Shown here one piece after another: positions 1-11,828 of a stretch of 64,000 bases of DNA (position 1 is its first letter; the number at the start of each line of letters is the position of its first letter). The position numbers and the translations under genes were made by a program. The stretch comes from Lepidodermella squamata (taxonomy: Eukaryota > Gastrotricha), in the NCBI GenBank assembly GCA_047495785.1, contig JBLDXI010000001.1, forward strand, positions 3,968,001-4,032,000, given 5' to 3'. The notes below the pieces were generated by a model. That model was given only the letters and a program-made list of their open reading frames with translations, was not told the origin of the DNA and did no database searches.

Positions 1-100
1 GCCAAAAACAACCGCTATTTTATATTTTTGTTTTATTTTTTTTCAGCAGCGTGGTTTCATAATTTGAATAGTAATGATGTAATAAAAGGGAAATGACGTT

Positions 101-2030
101 TTATCGCTTGATGCTTCCCGCATCGCTGTTTGTCTGGCTGAGCTGGGAATGATGGCGACGTTTGATGTAAACAACAGCTGGCGATTTGCCACTGTTACTT
201 CCATCCGTATTGCCGGAGCTTTCTTTCGAAGACGCACTTTTCATGCCTTCTTTTGACGGGAAAGCAGGATCTGAAATCTCGGGTAACGGCTGGAGGGTAG
301 CTTCCGTTAGCCGACCTGTAGTTAGATTCATCGAATTGCCGAGGTCAGCTGTAAAGCCGTCCAACACAACCTGGCCGCATAAGAAGTTGGCACATTCTGC
401 TTCTTGGCTGATAAACTCATAGGTGTGCTGCAGATGAGTCCGAGTAGCTCGCTTTTCTTCTAGGTTAGCCTCTATACGGTCAGCAAGAGCTTGCATGTGG
501 TCGATTTGACGCACAAGGAACGGCATGACCATGCAAGATTCTTCCAAATCTTCGATTGAAATGTTTCTGCAAAATTTACATAAAAGAGATGCTTTATTAT
601 TACTACCTATTATTGCGAATTACAAGTTGGGGTGGGTGTATGCATCAGAAAAGCAATGAATTCAAAAGGTAAAAAATATGCGCTTTGATCTTGAAAGAGT
701 CTTAGGTAACAGGGTTAATAGTGATCGTTGGATTTTCAAGCGGATTTTTCATGCAACCTTGTATTTTGTTTGGCCAAAGTGACCCGCGATCCTGCTTTTA
801 ATGAAACCCCTTTTTATCTCATAAGGCGTTAGGTTCTATGTTCTGTGAAAGCAGTTGGCAGGTTCAAACTTACTGAAAGTAGTTCAGAAATTTCTGCTTC
901 TTCTTTGCAAACGCAATTTCCCGATGGCACACTTGCGAAATTGTTAGAGGATCTTGAGTAGCGATAGCTTCTGATGCTGCTGAGGGTAGCGCTTCATCCA
1001 ATGGCGATGGTGGCTTTGGAGTGTTTGAAAGTTGCAGAGGGGGCAGCACTACTGCGGGCCTATGGTGATTCCTTACTCTCGCCCCTTTCTCAACACTTAA
1101 GATCTCAGTTTCAATCGCTTTGATACGACGCTTAACATTCACGACTGATTCTGTCAAACCAGTGGCTATTGCGGTAGATTCCTCAATAGACTCATGAAGC
1201 TGGAACAGTGGCTGAAGGGCGTTGGCTGCATCGCTTAGATTCATGTCAACCGCCGCCAATTCATCAACTATCACCTCTAATCTCTGTTTGAGCAAAGTTT
1301 GGCAGGTCAACAACCGTTGTAAGCGAGCGGAGTCTTTTTCAACATTCGCCTTTCCACTGTCCAGCTGTTCGTCGATATGCTGCTGCAGCCAATCGCCGGC
1401 GATTTTACAGCATTTCAATATCCGATTTACAGTAACGACCATTTTCGGGAGGTATTGATGACAGTTCCTCTCGGTAAGAGGCTGATCGTGACGATGCCAC
1501 AATTCATGCTCGCTAGCCGCTAGTAGTTCAGATAAAGAATTGCAGAAAACTTGGTTTGAGGCGAAAAGATGAGTTATTAAAAGCAGTTCAGGTACTTCCA
1601 CCACCGCTGATTTCAAAGAGTGATAGACTCGATGTAGATCAATCACCTGCGGGGCGTCACTTTTTGTTGCATTTTGCTTCAGAGATAGCGAAGCTGATAG
1701 AGGTGCTTGTCTTTGCTTCATTTCCGGCAGCGATGTCATCGGTGCCAGCAATCTAGCCCGGAAACCTGAGCACAAACCTCGAAGGTATTCGTTCATTTTG
1801 GCAAGCCATCGATACAATCGATCAGCTTGTTTCACCTGTCGATGTTCATCAGTTTGCTGAGATAACTCGGCCAAAACCTGCTCGATTTTCTTCTCGAAAG
1901 CCTTCAGAGATTCAAGCAATTTCGCAGGGGAGTTGACCGAGATTGAAGATGCTGTTGAAATATCCGAATTCGCTCCAACAGAACGCTCAGGCATTAAATC
2001 TGGCTTCGATTCTTCATCAGCCTTGGGCAT
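101..2030 (-). CDS. Unrecognised coiled-coil protein, two exons
   Basis: Exon 1 is 874-2030 and exon 2 is 101-566, joined across a 307 bp intron. The donor reads GTAAGT on the minus strand and the acceptor AAATTTTGCAG. The join is phase 2 and restores an open frame through FLNYFQ-NISIEDLEES. The predicted protein is 540 aa, hydrophilic, without signal peptide or membrane segment. Leu/Lys/Glu-rich stretches suggest coiled coil around residues 35-75, 225-300 and 395-445, and the last 70 residues are Ser-rich and probably disordered. I do not recognise a family; an autophagy or vesicle scaffold is possible but unsupported. The start ATG lies 238 bp from the divergent ATG at 2269, so the two genes may share a promoter. 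An AATAAA (TTTATT on plus) follows the stop within 75 bp. The first exon stops in frame at TAA if unspliced, so splicing is inferred, not proven. Confidence 0.7.
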
Positions 2031-2268
2031 CTCTTAGGAGTCACTTTAAAGGCTGAAAAATTTCAAATTCTCGAAAAAGTACCTTGAATCACAAGATGCA
2101 TATTTGTGCGCTATGAATGCACTTGTCGACATCAATAGATTGCGTAAACACAATCCTTTGATCCGCAAATGAATGGTGAGCCCTAGCAACCTTTTGAAAG
2201 TGTTATCTCTTGCTTTGACATCAACGCTGCACCATTTCGGAAATGATTCTTTAGAATAGCCGCACCTA

Positions 2269-3317
2269 ATGTCCAGCACGACTACAACAAGTTCATATTA
2301 CTGGAACACAAGCGAGGGGCAAACTGTTATATATGTTATCATCAGTCTTGGCGCCACATTGGTTCTAGGTTTAATTCTCGGCTTTCTCGGCTGGTGGTGC
2401 TACAAGCGAGGCAAAGCCTCAAAACCTCCAGAGTAAGATCTAGTTATTTCAGATGCAGAAGTCGTTACAACATTTTACCTTCTATTAGGATGTTCGCAAA
2501 ACGGCCTGTTTGGGCTTTGCCTCAAAAAGTGCAACCTCAACCGATTCTACCAGCAGGCCCAGGTGGGCTGCCGATGGCTCCAGGTCAGCCGTTACCTCCG
2601 GGAGTAGCCCCTGGTGCTATGATGCAAGGCCCAATGATAGGTGGCGGGGGCATACACATCCATCACTACGACGGAGATGACAAGGAGCGGAGAGAGCCGA
2701 AAAAAGCGACTAAGCCCGAAAATAAACCACCAGCAGAATCGAACAGGCCGCAAGTTGGCTTCCCTCGTCAGCAGAGGCAGCGAGGTCCCATTGAAGTTGA
2801 TGTGAACAATCTGCCAAATGGCGTCGAACCTATCCAGCAGCAAGCTATGCCGCCACCATTATCGGCGGCACCTAGCAATTTATCTCGTCCAGATTACGTC
2901 CCGCCCATTACAAATGTTGACGCTCCGTTCGTGCGCCCGTTCTTGCCATTTTCAGTCGATCCGAACCTGAGTGCTCCGTATGACAACGTTCTAACGGACA
3001 ATTTGCTTCGTTTCGCAACCGGCAGTAAGAAACAGGTGCCGCGGAACACAAATCTCAAATCGGTGCTTATTCTCAACAAACAGCGGCGTAAGAATGTGAT
3101 GGATCACCTGGAAGGAGGGAAAGACAGTGACGACTGGGACGAGGAAGATGCAGAACTGGACGAACGGCTTGCGGGTACTTTTCAAGCAGTTGGCGGGGAT
3201 GAAATTGAAGTCGACGCTGGTACGGGTAGAGTTTATCTCGACGGAGATGATGAGTTGCATGTCTATGGCCCATCTCATGATGGCAGAGTGATGAAGAAAC
3301 GCAAGGAAATTCTCTGA
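2269..3317 (+). CDS. Single-pass membrane protein with Pro-rich and acidic cytoplasmic tail
   Basis: Exons 2269-2432 and 2489-3317, with a 56 bp intron, join in phase 2 to give 330 aa. The short N-terminus is Ser/Thr-rich with an N-glycosylation sequon (NTS). One hydrophobic helix follows at about residues 19-45 (VIYVIISLGATLVLGLILGF) and then WWCYKRGK, so by the positive-inside rule the long C-terminus is cytoplasmic (type III/Nout topology). The tail has a Pro/Gly-rich stretch (about 70-100), a His-rich HIHHYDGDD motif and an acidic segment DDWDEEDAELDE near the end. No domain is recognised. A second acceptor at 2451 (TTATTTCAG) would shift the frame, so 2488 is preferred. AATAAA lies at 3336-3341, right after the stop. 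Small adaptor-like single-pass proteins of this form are common in animals; no function can be assigned. Confidence 0.72.
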
Positions 3318-3880
3318 AATATTTTTCGAAAATCGAATAAAAGTATTTTGTCATTCGGTTTGATTCATCATTCAATCTTGAAGTACCTATAATTGGTTTA
3401 ATTTTCTTTTATTGCAGGATTAATCATGAAATAAATGAAGCATGGCACGCAAAATAACGGCCGTAGCAGCTGTTTGCGTGTGCTAGCGCTCCCGGGTGCC
3501 ACACCGGTCGAGGATTAGCATAAAATCCGTAAGCCGCATCATCCGGCACATACTGAGCTGATATTTGCTACTGCACAGCTATCGGCTGTTTATATGTATC
3601 GCGCGTGATACTATTATACTATTAGCCAATGACTACTGGGACTTGACTGAAAGTAGAATGCTTGCGCGTGCCGAGCCAAGAGCCGTGTGTGATATGTATT
3701 TTCGTAGACATGCGGCCTATACACGATACTTTGCTCTCAGCAAAGGCGTCGTGACGTTTCACATGTCGATTTAATAAAATTAATATTGAGACAAGCAGCA
3801 TTCGCACATTATCACAGTTTTGTTTTGTAGATGATTTTCTATACAGAGATAAGGAAAAATCCTCGGCTTAAAAGGAAAGC
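3318..3880. other. Intergenic, no gene seen
   Basis: Between the membrane-protein stop and the DUF229 start. It holds the polyadenylation hexamer at 3336-3341 and a GC-rich patch at about 3455-3545 without tRNA A/B boxes. The short open frames here have no homology I recognise. It presumably contains the DUF229 promoter. Confidence 0.5.
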
Positions 3881-6110
3881 ATGATAAACCGTCGATTGTC
3901 CAACTACTATTCTAAGAATTTGCTCAATCTCGCGGCTTTCTCAGCATTGGCGGTATGTCTGGCGCTGTTCCTCCACACCGTCCTTGTTTTCAGTCCGCAA
4001 TCCCTCATGCTGATTATGACGGACTCCTCCGAAAATCACGTGTGTCATCTACCGCGACTTGACCCATGGGACCCGACTGTTATGCCGTATGTCTTCAAAA
4101 TGGCACCTCTAAACTGCCCACCAGCGAGCGATTTAGTCGAAATCACCCAAGACACGACAACTGGAGATTTACTGCTAGTCTCAAACCGTGGTAATTTGAC
4201 TTGTCAGTATCGGACGGCGAAACGGGGCCAAGATGACAACACTTTAATATATTCGAACTATTTTGTTATTAATGCGTTCCCGTTCAAATCTTGGCCATCA
4301 GGGGCTGAGTTCTTAGAAGTTACATGCTACCAGCCTAACACTCCAGCTTCTGTGTTATACTCAAATGTATTTACGAAAATTCTTCCTAGTCAAGCAATGC
4401 CTAGTCAAGCGAATGGAAATGCGTGGAATGTGCTTATTGTTGGCATTGATTCTGTGTCTCGCCTCAATTTTGCGAGATCACTGCCGAAATCTCTCGATAA
4501 ACTGAAAAAGCGGGGCGCGATATTTATGAATGGCTACAACAAAGTTGGGGAGAACACATTCCCGAATCTAGTCGCGATTCTCACAGGTCAGCGGGTTGAA
4601 TTAATGCCAGGAGAAAAATTTCCAGCTGAACTGCCACATGACGGCACGAATGGCGAAATTTTTGACGACTACCCGTTTATTTGGAAGAAATTCAAAGACG
4701 CAGGCTATGCTACTGAATATGCGGAAGACATGCCGAGGATTGGGACATTCCAATGGCAGAAAAATGGCTTTCGAGAACAGCCCACCGATCACTATGGCCG
4801 GACTCTATTAATGACCATGGAAAAGCTGCATCCTCTTGATGCGTATCTCAACCCTTTCCTACAGTTATTTGAGGCGAAGAATGTCCAACTCACCGCATCG
4901 CCAAGTTTATGTTTCCAAGGTAGAAAGAAGCATGAAATATTCTGGGACTATGCTGTCAAACAGTTTGTGAGAGCTTATAATCCGAAGAACCAGCCGAACA
5001 GAACGAGGCCGTTTTTCGGTTTAACCTGGCTCAGCGAGCCGAGTCACGATCACGTCAACATCGTCTCGATCTGTGACCAAGATCTAGCCTCATTGCTGGA
5101 CTGGCTAAATGAAGATAACATCAGGAAAAGAACTTTCGTTTTCGTAATGTCTGACCATGGAGCAAGATTTGATAAGTAAGACATTCCGGAAATCATTGCC
5201 GTAACATGAACATTTCTTTTTCAGCATACGAAATACTGTGGTAGGTCGGATTGAAGATCGGACGCCCTTCTTCTCAGCATTAGTTCCTGATGAGTTCCGT
5301 AAGAAATATCCTGAGCTTGTGGCCAATTTACAGAGAAATTCTGACCGTTTAACCACCCCGTTGGACTTTCATCAAACATTACAACACATTTTACATCTTT
5401 CCAAGAATCCTTACGATAGAACCGGTAAGCTGATGGATCCCCATCTTATACATTTTCCTTATCTATTTCACGTAGAGTTTCCTCGCATCTATTACGGCGA
5501 TAAGTATCGATGGGCAGCAAGTTTGCTGAGCGAAACCTTGCCACAAACCAGGTCATGCTGGCAGGCTAATATTCCTGAGCCTTATTGCGCATGTTACAAA
5601 GAGACGCCTGTTTCAGATCCAGGCAATGACAAGCACGTGTTGAGCGCGGCTCATTTCATTGTGCAGAGCATCAATTTTGATCTCAATTCGAAGTATCAGC
5701 CACCTGATGTCAACTTCACGGACACGGAATCGCGTTGCTCTCGTTTCAGTCTGGCGAGCGTCGAGTCTGCTAGTCACGTGGGCGCGACAAGAAGCGTTAT
5801 TAACGACATGCAACGATCGTTTATTGGCGGATGGCTCGAACCTAGCCGGCAAATCAGGCGAGTTCTGGCTCAGGCGGCTAAGAATAGCTCTGATTACGTC
5901 GTCGTAGTACGAGCTGAGCCGGGTGGGGCCTTGTTCGAGGCGCATGTTGCACCGAGCCTGGAACAACAGCAATCATCCGCCTTAATAAAAAAACGAAGCA
6001 ACTCTCCGTGGTCTATAATAGGCGAAATACAGCGCATAAATGCATACGGCAATCAATCTTGGTGCATAAGCGGCTCATCGGCGGCTAAAAAATTCTGCTA
6101 TTGCACCTGA
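3881..6110 (+). CDS. DUF229 family protein (sulfatase/alkaline-phosphatase-like fold), type II membrane or secreted
   Basis: Exons 3881-5175 and 5225-6110 (49 bp intron, phase 2) give 726 aa. An N-terminal hydrophobic anchor (about residues 15-40, NLAAFSALAVCLALFLHTVL) follows a short basic cytoplasmic end. The rest matches DUF229 (PF02995): a VLIVGIDSVSRLNF strand, NTFPNLVAILTG, YPFIWKKFKDAGYATEYAED, the FGLTWLSEPSHDH segment, MSDHGARFDN, and GRIEDRTPFFSALVPDEFR after the splice. These lie in the order expected for the alkaline-phosphatase superfamily, with Asp/His pairs (GID, SHDH, SDHG) at metal-ligand positions. Members are numerous in nematodes and insects but their substrate is unknown to me. 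The splice falls exactly at SDHGARFD|N, which supports the model. Several Asn-X-Ser/Thr sites fit a lumenal domain. Family assignment is secure; activity is inference. Confidence 0.9.
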
Positions 6111-6554
6111 TGAGAAAAAATGCAGTTAGATTACATTTAGTTTTTAATTATCCAGCAGATCTTTCAAGTAACGTCACATGCAATAAAAAATGAATAACGA
6201 AGCCAATCTTGGATTTTTAACTAAGCTTTATTCAGATCGATTTTTCAGGCAAAATTTGTGTTTATATATTTTTTAAATTTTTTTGATACGCCGCTTGTTT
6301 TGAGCCCCCGATTAAATCACGAGGTAGGTGCATTGTAGCTATAGCGACGCGGCTCACAACTATAAATAAAGCGAACGAACGTGTTGGCATGTCTACGAAT
6401 AAACACAATACTTGTGCTGCTTTATATTGACTCGTATCAATTTCTGTTGTGAAAAAACGTATCGACTTTTTCTTTCATCGTTAAAAAAGCCCACTTGATG
6501 CTAGTCGTAAATCAGGGGACAAACAAGCGTTTTTAGGGTTTAATTCGCGTTTTA
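6111..6554. other. Intergenic: DUF229 3' end and scramblase upstream region
   Basis: AATAAA occurs at 6182-6187, and AT-rich sequence with a run of T follows. Nothing coding is seen. The region upstream of 6555 presumably carries the scramblase promoter, but I see no clear TATA box. Confidence 0.45.
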
Positions 6555-8287
6555 ATGACAGCCGTTCATCCTGCGCCCTTTCCTGAGGACGCGGATGATG
6601 CGGTTTTTGTTGAGAGTTCAACTATTGAAGAGTCAGCAGTCATCGTTCATCCAGAGCCGAGGAAGGAGAAAACTCCAACTCCTCCAGCCCTTGAGCAGCA
6701 TAAAGAAGCTTTTGTCATTGATGCAGCTACCTCACCGAATCGTCCTGATGAAACGCAGACACCTCATAACCACAACAATTCAGTTTCACCTTTGGTTGAA
6801 ACAGTTACTGCTCAGCCTCATTCCGATCTCCATTCGGGTGGAACTCGTACAATCAACGAGCCTTATGAAGACACTGAGGCATTCAGATCGCCCCTTCATT
6901 CCCCAAGAACTTCGATAGCGATAGTTACGCAACAGCCTACTCCATCTGCATCTCAACCAGCGTCAACGATCATGCCACCAGCCCGGCCTTACCCAGCTCC
7001 TCATTTACATTCGAACCACATCGGCCACAGTAAGCCACCTAGCGTGATTTCATCAGAGATGCCGCCATCAAGGTCGCCTAGCCAGATAGGGAAGACGTTC
7101 AAAGACCATAACAACCCATTTGTTGGGAAGAGTAACCACAATCAAGCCGCCAGTACTGTTGTAAGTAACTGCGGTGATACTCAGTACTTTGGCACCGTCT
7201 ATGGAGACACGGAAATCGTAGATAACGAAGGCACAATCGACGGCGGCGATTATTCGACGACGATCCTCCGCGAAAGACGGGAACCTATCATGACAGACAG
7301 TATGATGAACGTGGCACCGAATGTTAGAGCTAAGGATGATCATAATGGGGATCGCCCTGGAGACGGCCTAGAAGCGCTGCAGAATGTGGTCAAGATCTAC
7401 CTCCATCGGATTGGGATTTGGGAATGCGACTGTAAGGGTGGAAAGTGGGCTGTTTACGATGGATTGACAAATGAACAGTTATACTATGCTAAGGAGAATG
7501 CTGGATGCTGCGGGTTATGTCGGCTTTCAGTAATGTCCCTAGTAGACTCAAATAATCAAAACGTGAGCTTAGATTTGCCGTAGACTTTTCAGATCGTTTG
7601 AATAATTTGAATTTCAGGAAGTTATGCGAATCGTTAGGCCTTGTAGGTGCCTTTTCCCTTATCAGCGTTGCTTTCTGTGTTGCTACGGCTGTTCTTGCTC
7701 CCGAGAGTGGCAAGACTCGATACAGGTCGAAGCTCCGCCCGGTTTCACAATAAGTCACGTTGTCGAACGCGCTTTCTGCCAAAATTTGCCCTATTACGAG
7801 ATTCAAGACTCAAACAAACGACCTCTACTCATCGTCGGCAAACCCCAACGCACGTGTACAGCTTTTACCTCTTGCCACAAATGCTCAGTCCAGTGTCAAA
7901 ATACGCTATGCGACCTTGCATGTTGTAGTGATGTAACAGGGATGTTCGGGATTCATCACACAGCTGTGCGACAGGCTTCTCGGGAGGTTATCGCATCTCG
8001 CCATAGCTATAACCGCCCGCCGATCCAGCCAAGGTTGTCGATCGACTCAGATCGATGCATCGGCCAAATCAGCAAGAAATGGGCGTTTAGGTTACGATGT
8101 GTTAGCGGCAACGACTATGAAATCAACTGTGAGTGCTAGATGGTTTGAAAATTGATGATGATTCATTCCATACATTTTCACAGTTCCGGTGGATCTTAAC
8201 CCCAGGGTGAAGGCATCACTGCTTTGTACCGCAATTTTTATTGTAAGTTCAATATTTACTTGCTGCCTAAAAATAACCATTACCTAA
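6555..8287 (+). CDS. Phospholipid scramblase with long Pro/Thr-rich N-terminus
   Basis: Three exons, 6555-7562, 7618-8128 and 8184-8287 (55 bp introns), give one frame of about 540 aa. Residues 1-270 are low-complexity, rich in Pro, Ser, Thr and His. The scramblase domain starts near NVVKIYLHRIGIWECDC and shows KWAVYDGLTNEQLYYAKENAG followed by CCGLC, then EVMRIVRPCRCLFP, a Cys-rich CFLCCYGCSCS segment where the family is palmitoylated, QVEAPPGFTISHVVERAF, and CIGQISKKWA (family VGKISKQWSG). Exon 3 supplies the end: FPVDLNPRVKA and a terminal hydrophobic helix (SLLCTAIFIVSSIFTCCL). The protein would be Ca-dependent at the inner leaflet of the plasma membrane. Family scramblases usually have 230-330 aa, so the N-terminal extension here is unusually long. 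The acidic Ca-binding segment before the helix (NDYEINF...DLN) is retained. Confidence 0.88.
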
Positions 8288-9162
8288 TTTATAGAACTCA
8301 GCGCTGTACTGGGATTAAACGGCCAACGCAAAATACTCCGAATTTAGCTCGAACTACCTCAGTGACTCGTCCCGGAGATAAATTGACCGAATATATAGTT
8401 CAAAAAAATAACCTACAATTTCGTTCCATGTTAAATGTTATTCTTTAGCCGCAGTGCTCAGAAAACTGTTGACAGGTGGTCGAATGCTTTAACTTTAATT
8501 ATTGTACAAAAAGTTTTAAAATTTTCATGTTTTTCGGCATTAAAGTGAAAATCTTGTCACCGCGGATGTGTTATTAATTATATTGTTTGTACTTTGAATG
8601 ACGAGTTAATAGTTCAAAAAGTCCATAATTTCGGTCATACGCAAGGGTTATTTACTGTGCAGTGAAATGGTAAACAAGCGGAATCGAACATCACTAAGGA
8701 TTAACAAAATTGATGCGTCTGCACTATGTCTAATGAGACTAATTGCCTAGCAAGCTGATTTGATTTCCTGATTTTTTATCGGGAACAAATCAGACTTTCT
8801 AGTAATTTGAAAGTCTGCTTTTCAAAGGCGTGGCCCTAGCGCTGTACAATGTGTCGTGCAATTATCATCAGAGACTGCATGGATCGCGCCCCACGCCCCA
8901 CGCAACGGAACTTGCTATAGCGATTATTCAAATTATCACCTGTCAAAAGCAATCATGTGACAAGAGGGTTTATTTATGATTGTATGCTTGATTTACAGTT
9001 AATAGTAATCTTCAATTGATAATGGGCAATATGGGCAAAACGTGGGCATTTTTCCCGAACTGTTCACTGTAAGTTTTAATTAAATGTTCAGTTTATAGGG
9101 GTATATAATAGGCTAAAATGGTGAAGAAGTTGATCAGTTGACAATACTATTTCTCAGCGATA
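8288..9162. other. Intergenic, no gene seen
   Basis: About 870 bp with no convincing coding potential on either strand. A TATA-like element lies near its right end (listed separately). AT-rich tracts and short repeats only. Confidence 0.45.
9103..9110 (+). promoter_or_regulatory. Candidate TATA box
   Basis: TATATAAT preceded by GGGG lies about 55 bp before the start codon at 9163. That leaves room for a short 5' UTR, so it is well placed to drive the small secreted gene. Sequence match only. Confidence 0.4.
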
Positions 9163-9643
9163 ATGGCAGCCAGGTTCTGCTTCCTTGTTACTTTTGCTGT
9201 TTCTATTGCAACATCAACGCTTGCGAACATAGCTGAGCCAAAATCGAAGCCAGCCGAACTCAATGGTCCTTCATCTTCCCGTATGCTAACATCAGGTATA
9301 AAACCTAACACTTTAAATGTTTATCATCTTGCTTATTCCAATATTGTTATTTTTAGGCCAAAGATCCGAATTTCAAATGATGGTGAGGGAGAGAAAAATG
9401 CGAATTCTGGGTCAATTATTGCGAGGAGCCCGTGAGCGGACTTTACAGCAACTTCGCCTGAAAAAGTGCTTGGATTTATTGAGATCGCGAAACCTTTGTG
9501 CGAACAAAGTCACTTTTTACGTTTGGGCGCAGCGGCTTGCGCGGAACATTATGGACGGCAAGCTAGACGGAACACTAGGGCTGCCTAAATCAAACGATAC
9601 CTTACGGATACGCTCAGTTAAACGGATATTTCCCTCTCAATAG
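9163..9643 (+). CDS. Small secreted protein, possible peptide precursor
   Basis: Exons 9163-9295 and 9357-9643 (61 bp intron, phase 1) give 139 aa. It starts with a clear signal peptide (MAARFCFLVTFAVSIATSTLA) and continues as a basic, Arg/Leu-rich chain with several mono- and dibasic sites (RERK, RLKK, SVKR) that prohormone convertases could cut. Two cysteines flank LDLLRSRNL (residues near 74 and 84), which could form a small disulfide loop. A predicted helix follows (VTFYVWAQRLARNIMDG). No known neuropeptide family is recognised; a hormone precursor is inference from size, signal peptide and basic sites. A polyadenylation signal AATAAA lies at about 9679. The next gene starts only 112 bp downstream on the same strand. 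Confidence 0.65.
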
Positions 9644-9754
9644 TTTTCAAATTTTGATTTTACTTGACAATACGTTCAATAAAAGCTTTACTAAAACAAT
9701 GCAGCTCGCAATTAATTTTACGCAATTTTAACACGTCCAAAGAGGTGTCGGAGA

Positions 9755-11215
9755 ATGAAAATTGGTCAAAATTTGACAGATGAGCTTGGTCAAAATATGC
9801 CTTTATTCGCTTGTATTATTCTGTTTAGTCTGTGTTTTCACCCTGTCAATTCGTTTGAGTATTCAGAGGAGGCTTTTATTCCGAGGTACAGCCGTCAAAA
9901 AGCGACAGGTCGTCGTTTTATTGATAGCGGAGACAATTACGACTACCCAGAAAATGATGCAAGCGGTGACCGCGATTTTGTTATTGATATATCCATCGAA
10001 AGTCGCGATAGCAGAGAACGAGATCAACCCGAGGAGACGTACGACGATGACTTAGAAGAGACAATTCGGCAACTGCTGAAAATTCGGCACCAGGGCGGAC
10101 ACCATCGGAAGACAAAACGTGGTATGAGAGGCGTTGTTAGCCAACTATTACGGGACCATGAGTTCATAAGACCTGCTTCCGTGCTCATGTACAACAACCC
10201 TCCGCCCTCTACGACATACGTATCAAGCTCAATGGAAATTCCTTACCAAGAATCGAGACTACGACCGTCTCTTCCTCGGCCTTTACAAGGTCAGGATCCG
10301 CCAGAGCAACTTTCGTCTATAAATAACGGTCTTATGCTGGTACCAAAGACATTGTTACCTGATCAGCCGGTTCATAAATTGTCGGTTATGGGGCGGCCCG
10401 TGAATCCTCTGTTAATTAACCATGTCACGCTGAGATGTCAACATTTGAACTGGAACGTCGCGCCCGGAATATACGCATGTTGCGGACAATCTGTTTATCG
10501 GATAGAATCTGAGCAGTGTTCACCTGGAGACAGGGTTGAGAAACGAAGATATGAAAATAATAAATCGAGTACTGAAACATCAACTCTGGGACCTGTGCAG
10601 ATTCTCACGTGCAAATCTAGACGCTTCAGCATCCCGCAGTATGATGCAGAATTTTATGGTTCGTTTTTGTAGATTTGTTCATAATATTGTATTAAACATA
10701 CTTTCCAGCGTGTTGCAATGATCGGGTATATTTTTGGCCGAAAGAAGAGTGTAAAAATGGCGTGGTAACTGGCGAACATCCGTCAACTCATTTCAAGACC
10801 ACACCTGGTCCAGTGAAGACAGCATCCGTTCTTCTAATGTGTGAAGGTATCCCTCATTGGATTGATGCTCGCCTGAAGCGCTTTTACGGTATGAAGTCGT
10901 CAAAATTTTCTCATCCAATAATTTCTGATGCCATCAGGCTGCTGCGACGCTCGGCCAATCGACACAAGACGGGAGCTATGTAAACAGAGCGATGTATCCA
11001 ATCAAAACGTGGATCCGCCGAACTCAGGAACCAGCCATAAAGACAGGTGCCCGGATGGTTATTTGTGCTGTCACCCCTTTTCGCCGGTTTTAATCAACTC
11101 AGCTCGGACCTTGCGATGCTGTGGAGATATGGGCCCTTACGATGTTGAGAAAGCTGCGTGTCTTCATTCTCAGATTGTCAGGAAGCGTGCGACAGGTCAT
11201 GTTTACCACAAGTGA
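9755..11215 (+). CDS. Galaxin-like dicysteine-repeat secreted protein 1
   Basis: Exons 9755-10658, 10709-10888 and 10938-11215 give 453 aa; both introns are phase 1. The signal peptide is MPLFACIILFSLCFHPVNS, so an in-frame ATG at 9797 is the better start, although 9755 is also possible. An acidic/basic linker (about 30-215, with an RKTKRG processing-like site) leads to four Cys modules: CQHLNW...YACCGQSVY, LTCKSRRFSIP...FYACCNDRVYFWP, LMCEGIPHWI...RFYGCCDARP, and CPDGYLCCHPFSP...CCGDMGPYD. This is the spacing of dicysteine repeats known from coral galaxins (CCGxxxYDxxxxxC), extracellular-matrix proteins. Introns break the protein at the residue just before the CC. It is the first of six related genes between 9.7 and 22.6 kb. 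CCN replaces CCG in module two. Family naming is by pattern only. Confidence 0.75.
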
Positions 11216-11828
11216 TCAAAGAAAAATAGCACTGCAAATCCTGCTCAAAATGACTATAAACTGACTCCCAGCTGTGATGTTTTCCCACCAAAAGATGCAG
11301 CTATCCCTCCTTCTTTCCGCCCTATAAGCATGAGATGAATGATGATTTCAGCTTTCATTTTTTTCTCGCTGGTCTTGAAGTAAGTCAGCACGCGTTTTTC
11401 CACTTGTAGTTATAGTTATGTATTTATGACACGTGGCGTGGAAGAATTTCGCTAATAGCCGGAATAACCGCAGGCCAAGTCTATTGTTACATGACTTTTC
11501 TCTCATTAGGCCTAAATACAGTCCTTTTACATTTAGCTTGTGAATGAGTTGCGAGTGATAATGTAACACCATGCAGTCTGCTGCGCATGGTGTCTTTACT
11601 TGAAAACGAAGCGAAGATTACAATTTGTCACCAGGGGCTCTCGCTAAAAAAGTTGATGTTGAAAGTTGATAATTTTTTAATAAACGTGCGATGGAATAAA
11701 GTGCCGGTTTTCTCGTTTTGCGCTAATTGCCCACGGCAGCTTTACAAGAGCAATTTTATTGCCTCTCAAATCAAGCAGTTCGGCTTATACATACAATGCG
11801 AATTACATGCCAAGAATGTGCTACGGCA
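11216..11828. other. Intergenic between galaxin-like genes 1 and 2
   Basis: No coding gene supported. A longer open frame runs into gene 2 from 11727 but its extra N-terminus would bury the signal peptide, so I treat it as 5' UTR. The region should hold the promoter of gene 2. Confidence 0.4.

Noticed and set aside
3455-3545. GC-rich patch as an RNA gene
   Set aside because: Partial inverted symmetry only; no match to tRNA, 5S or snRNA consensus.
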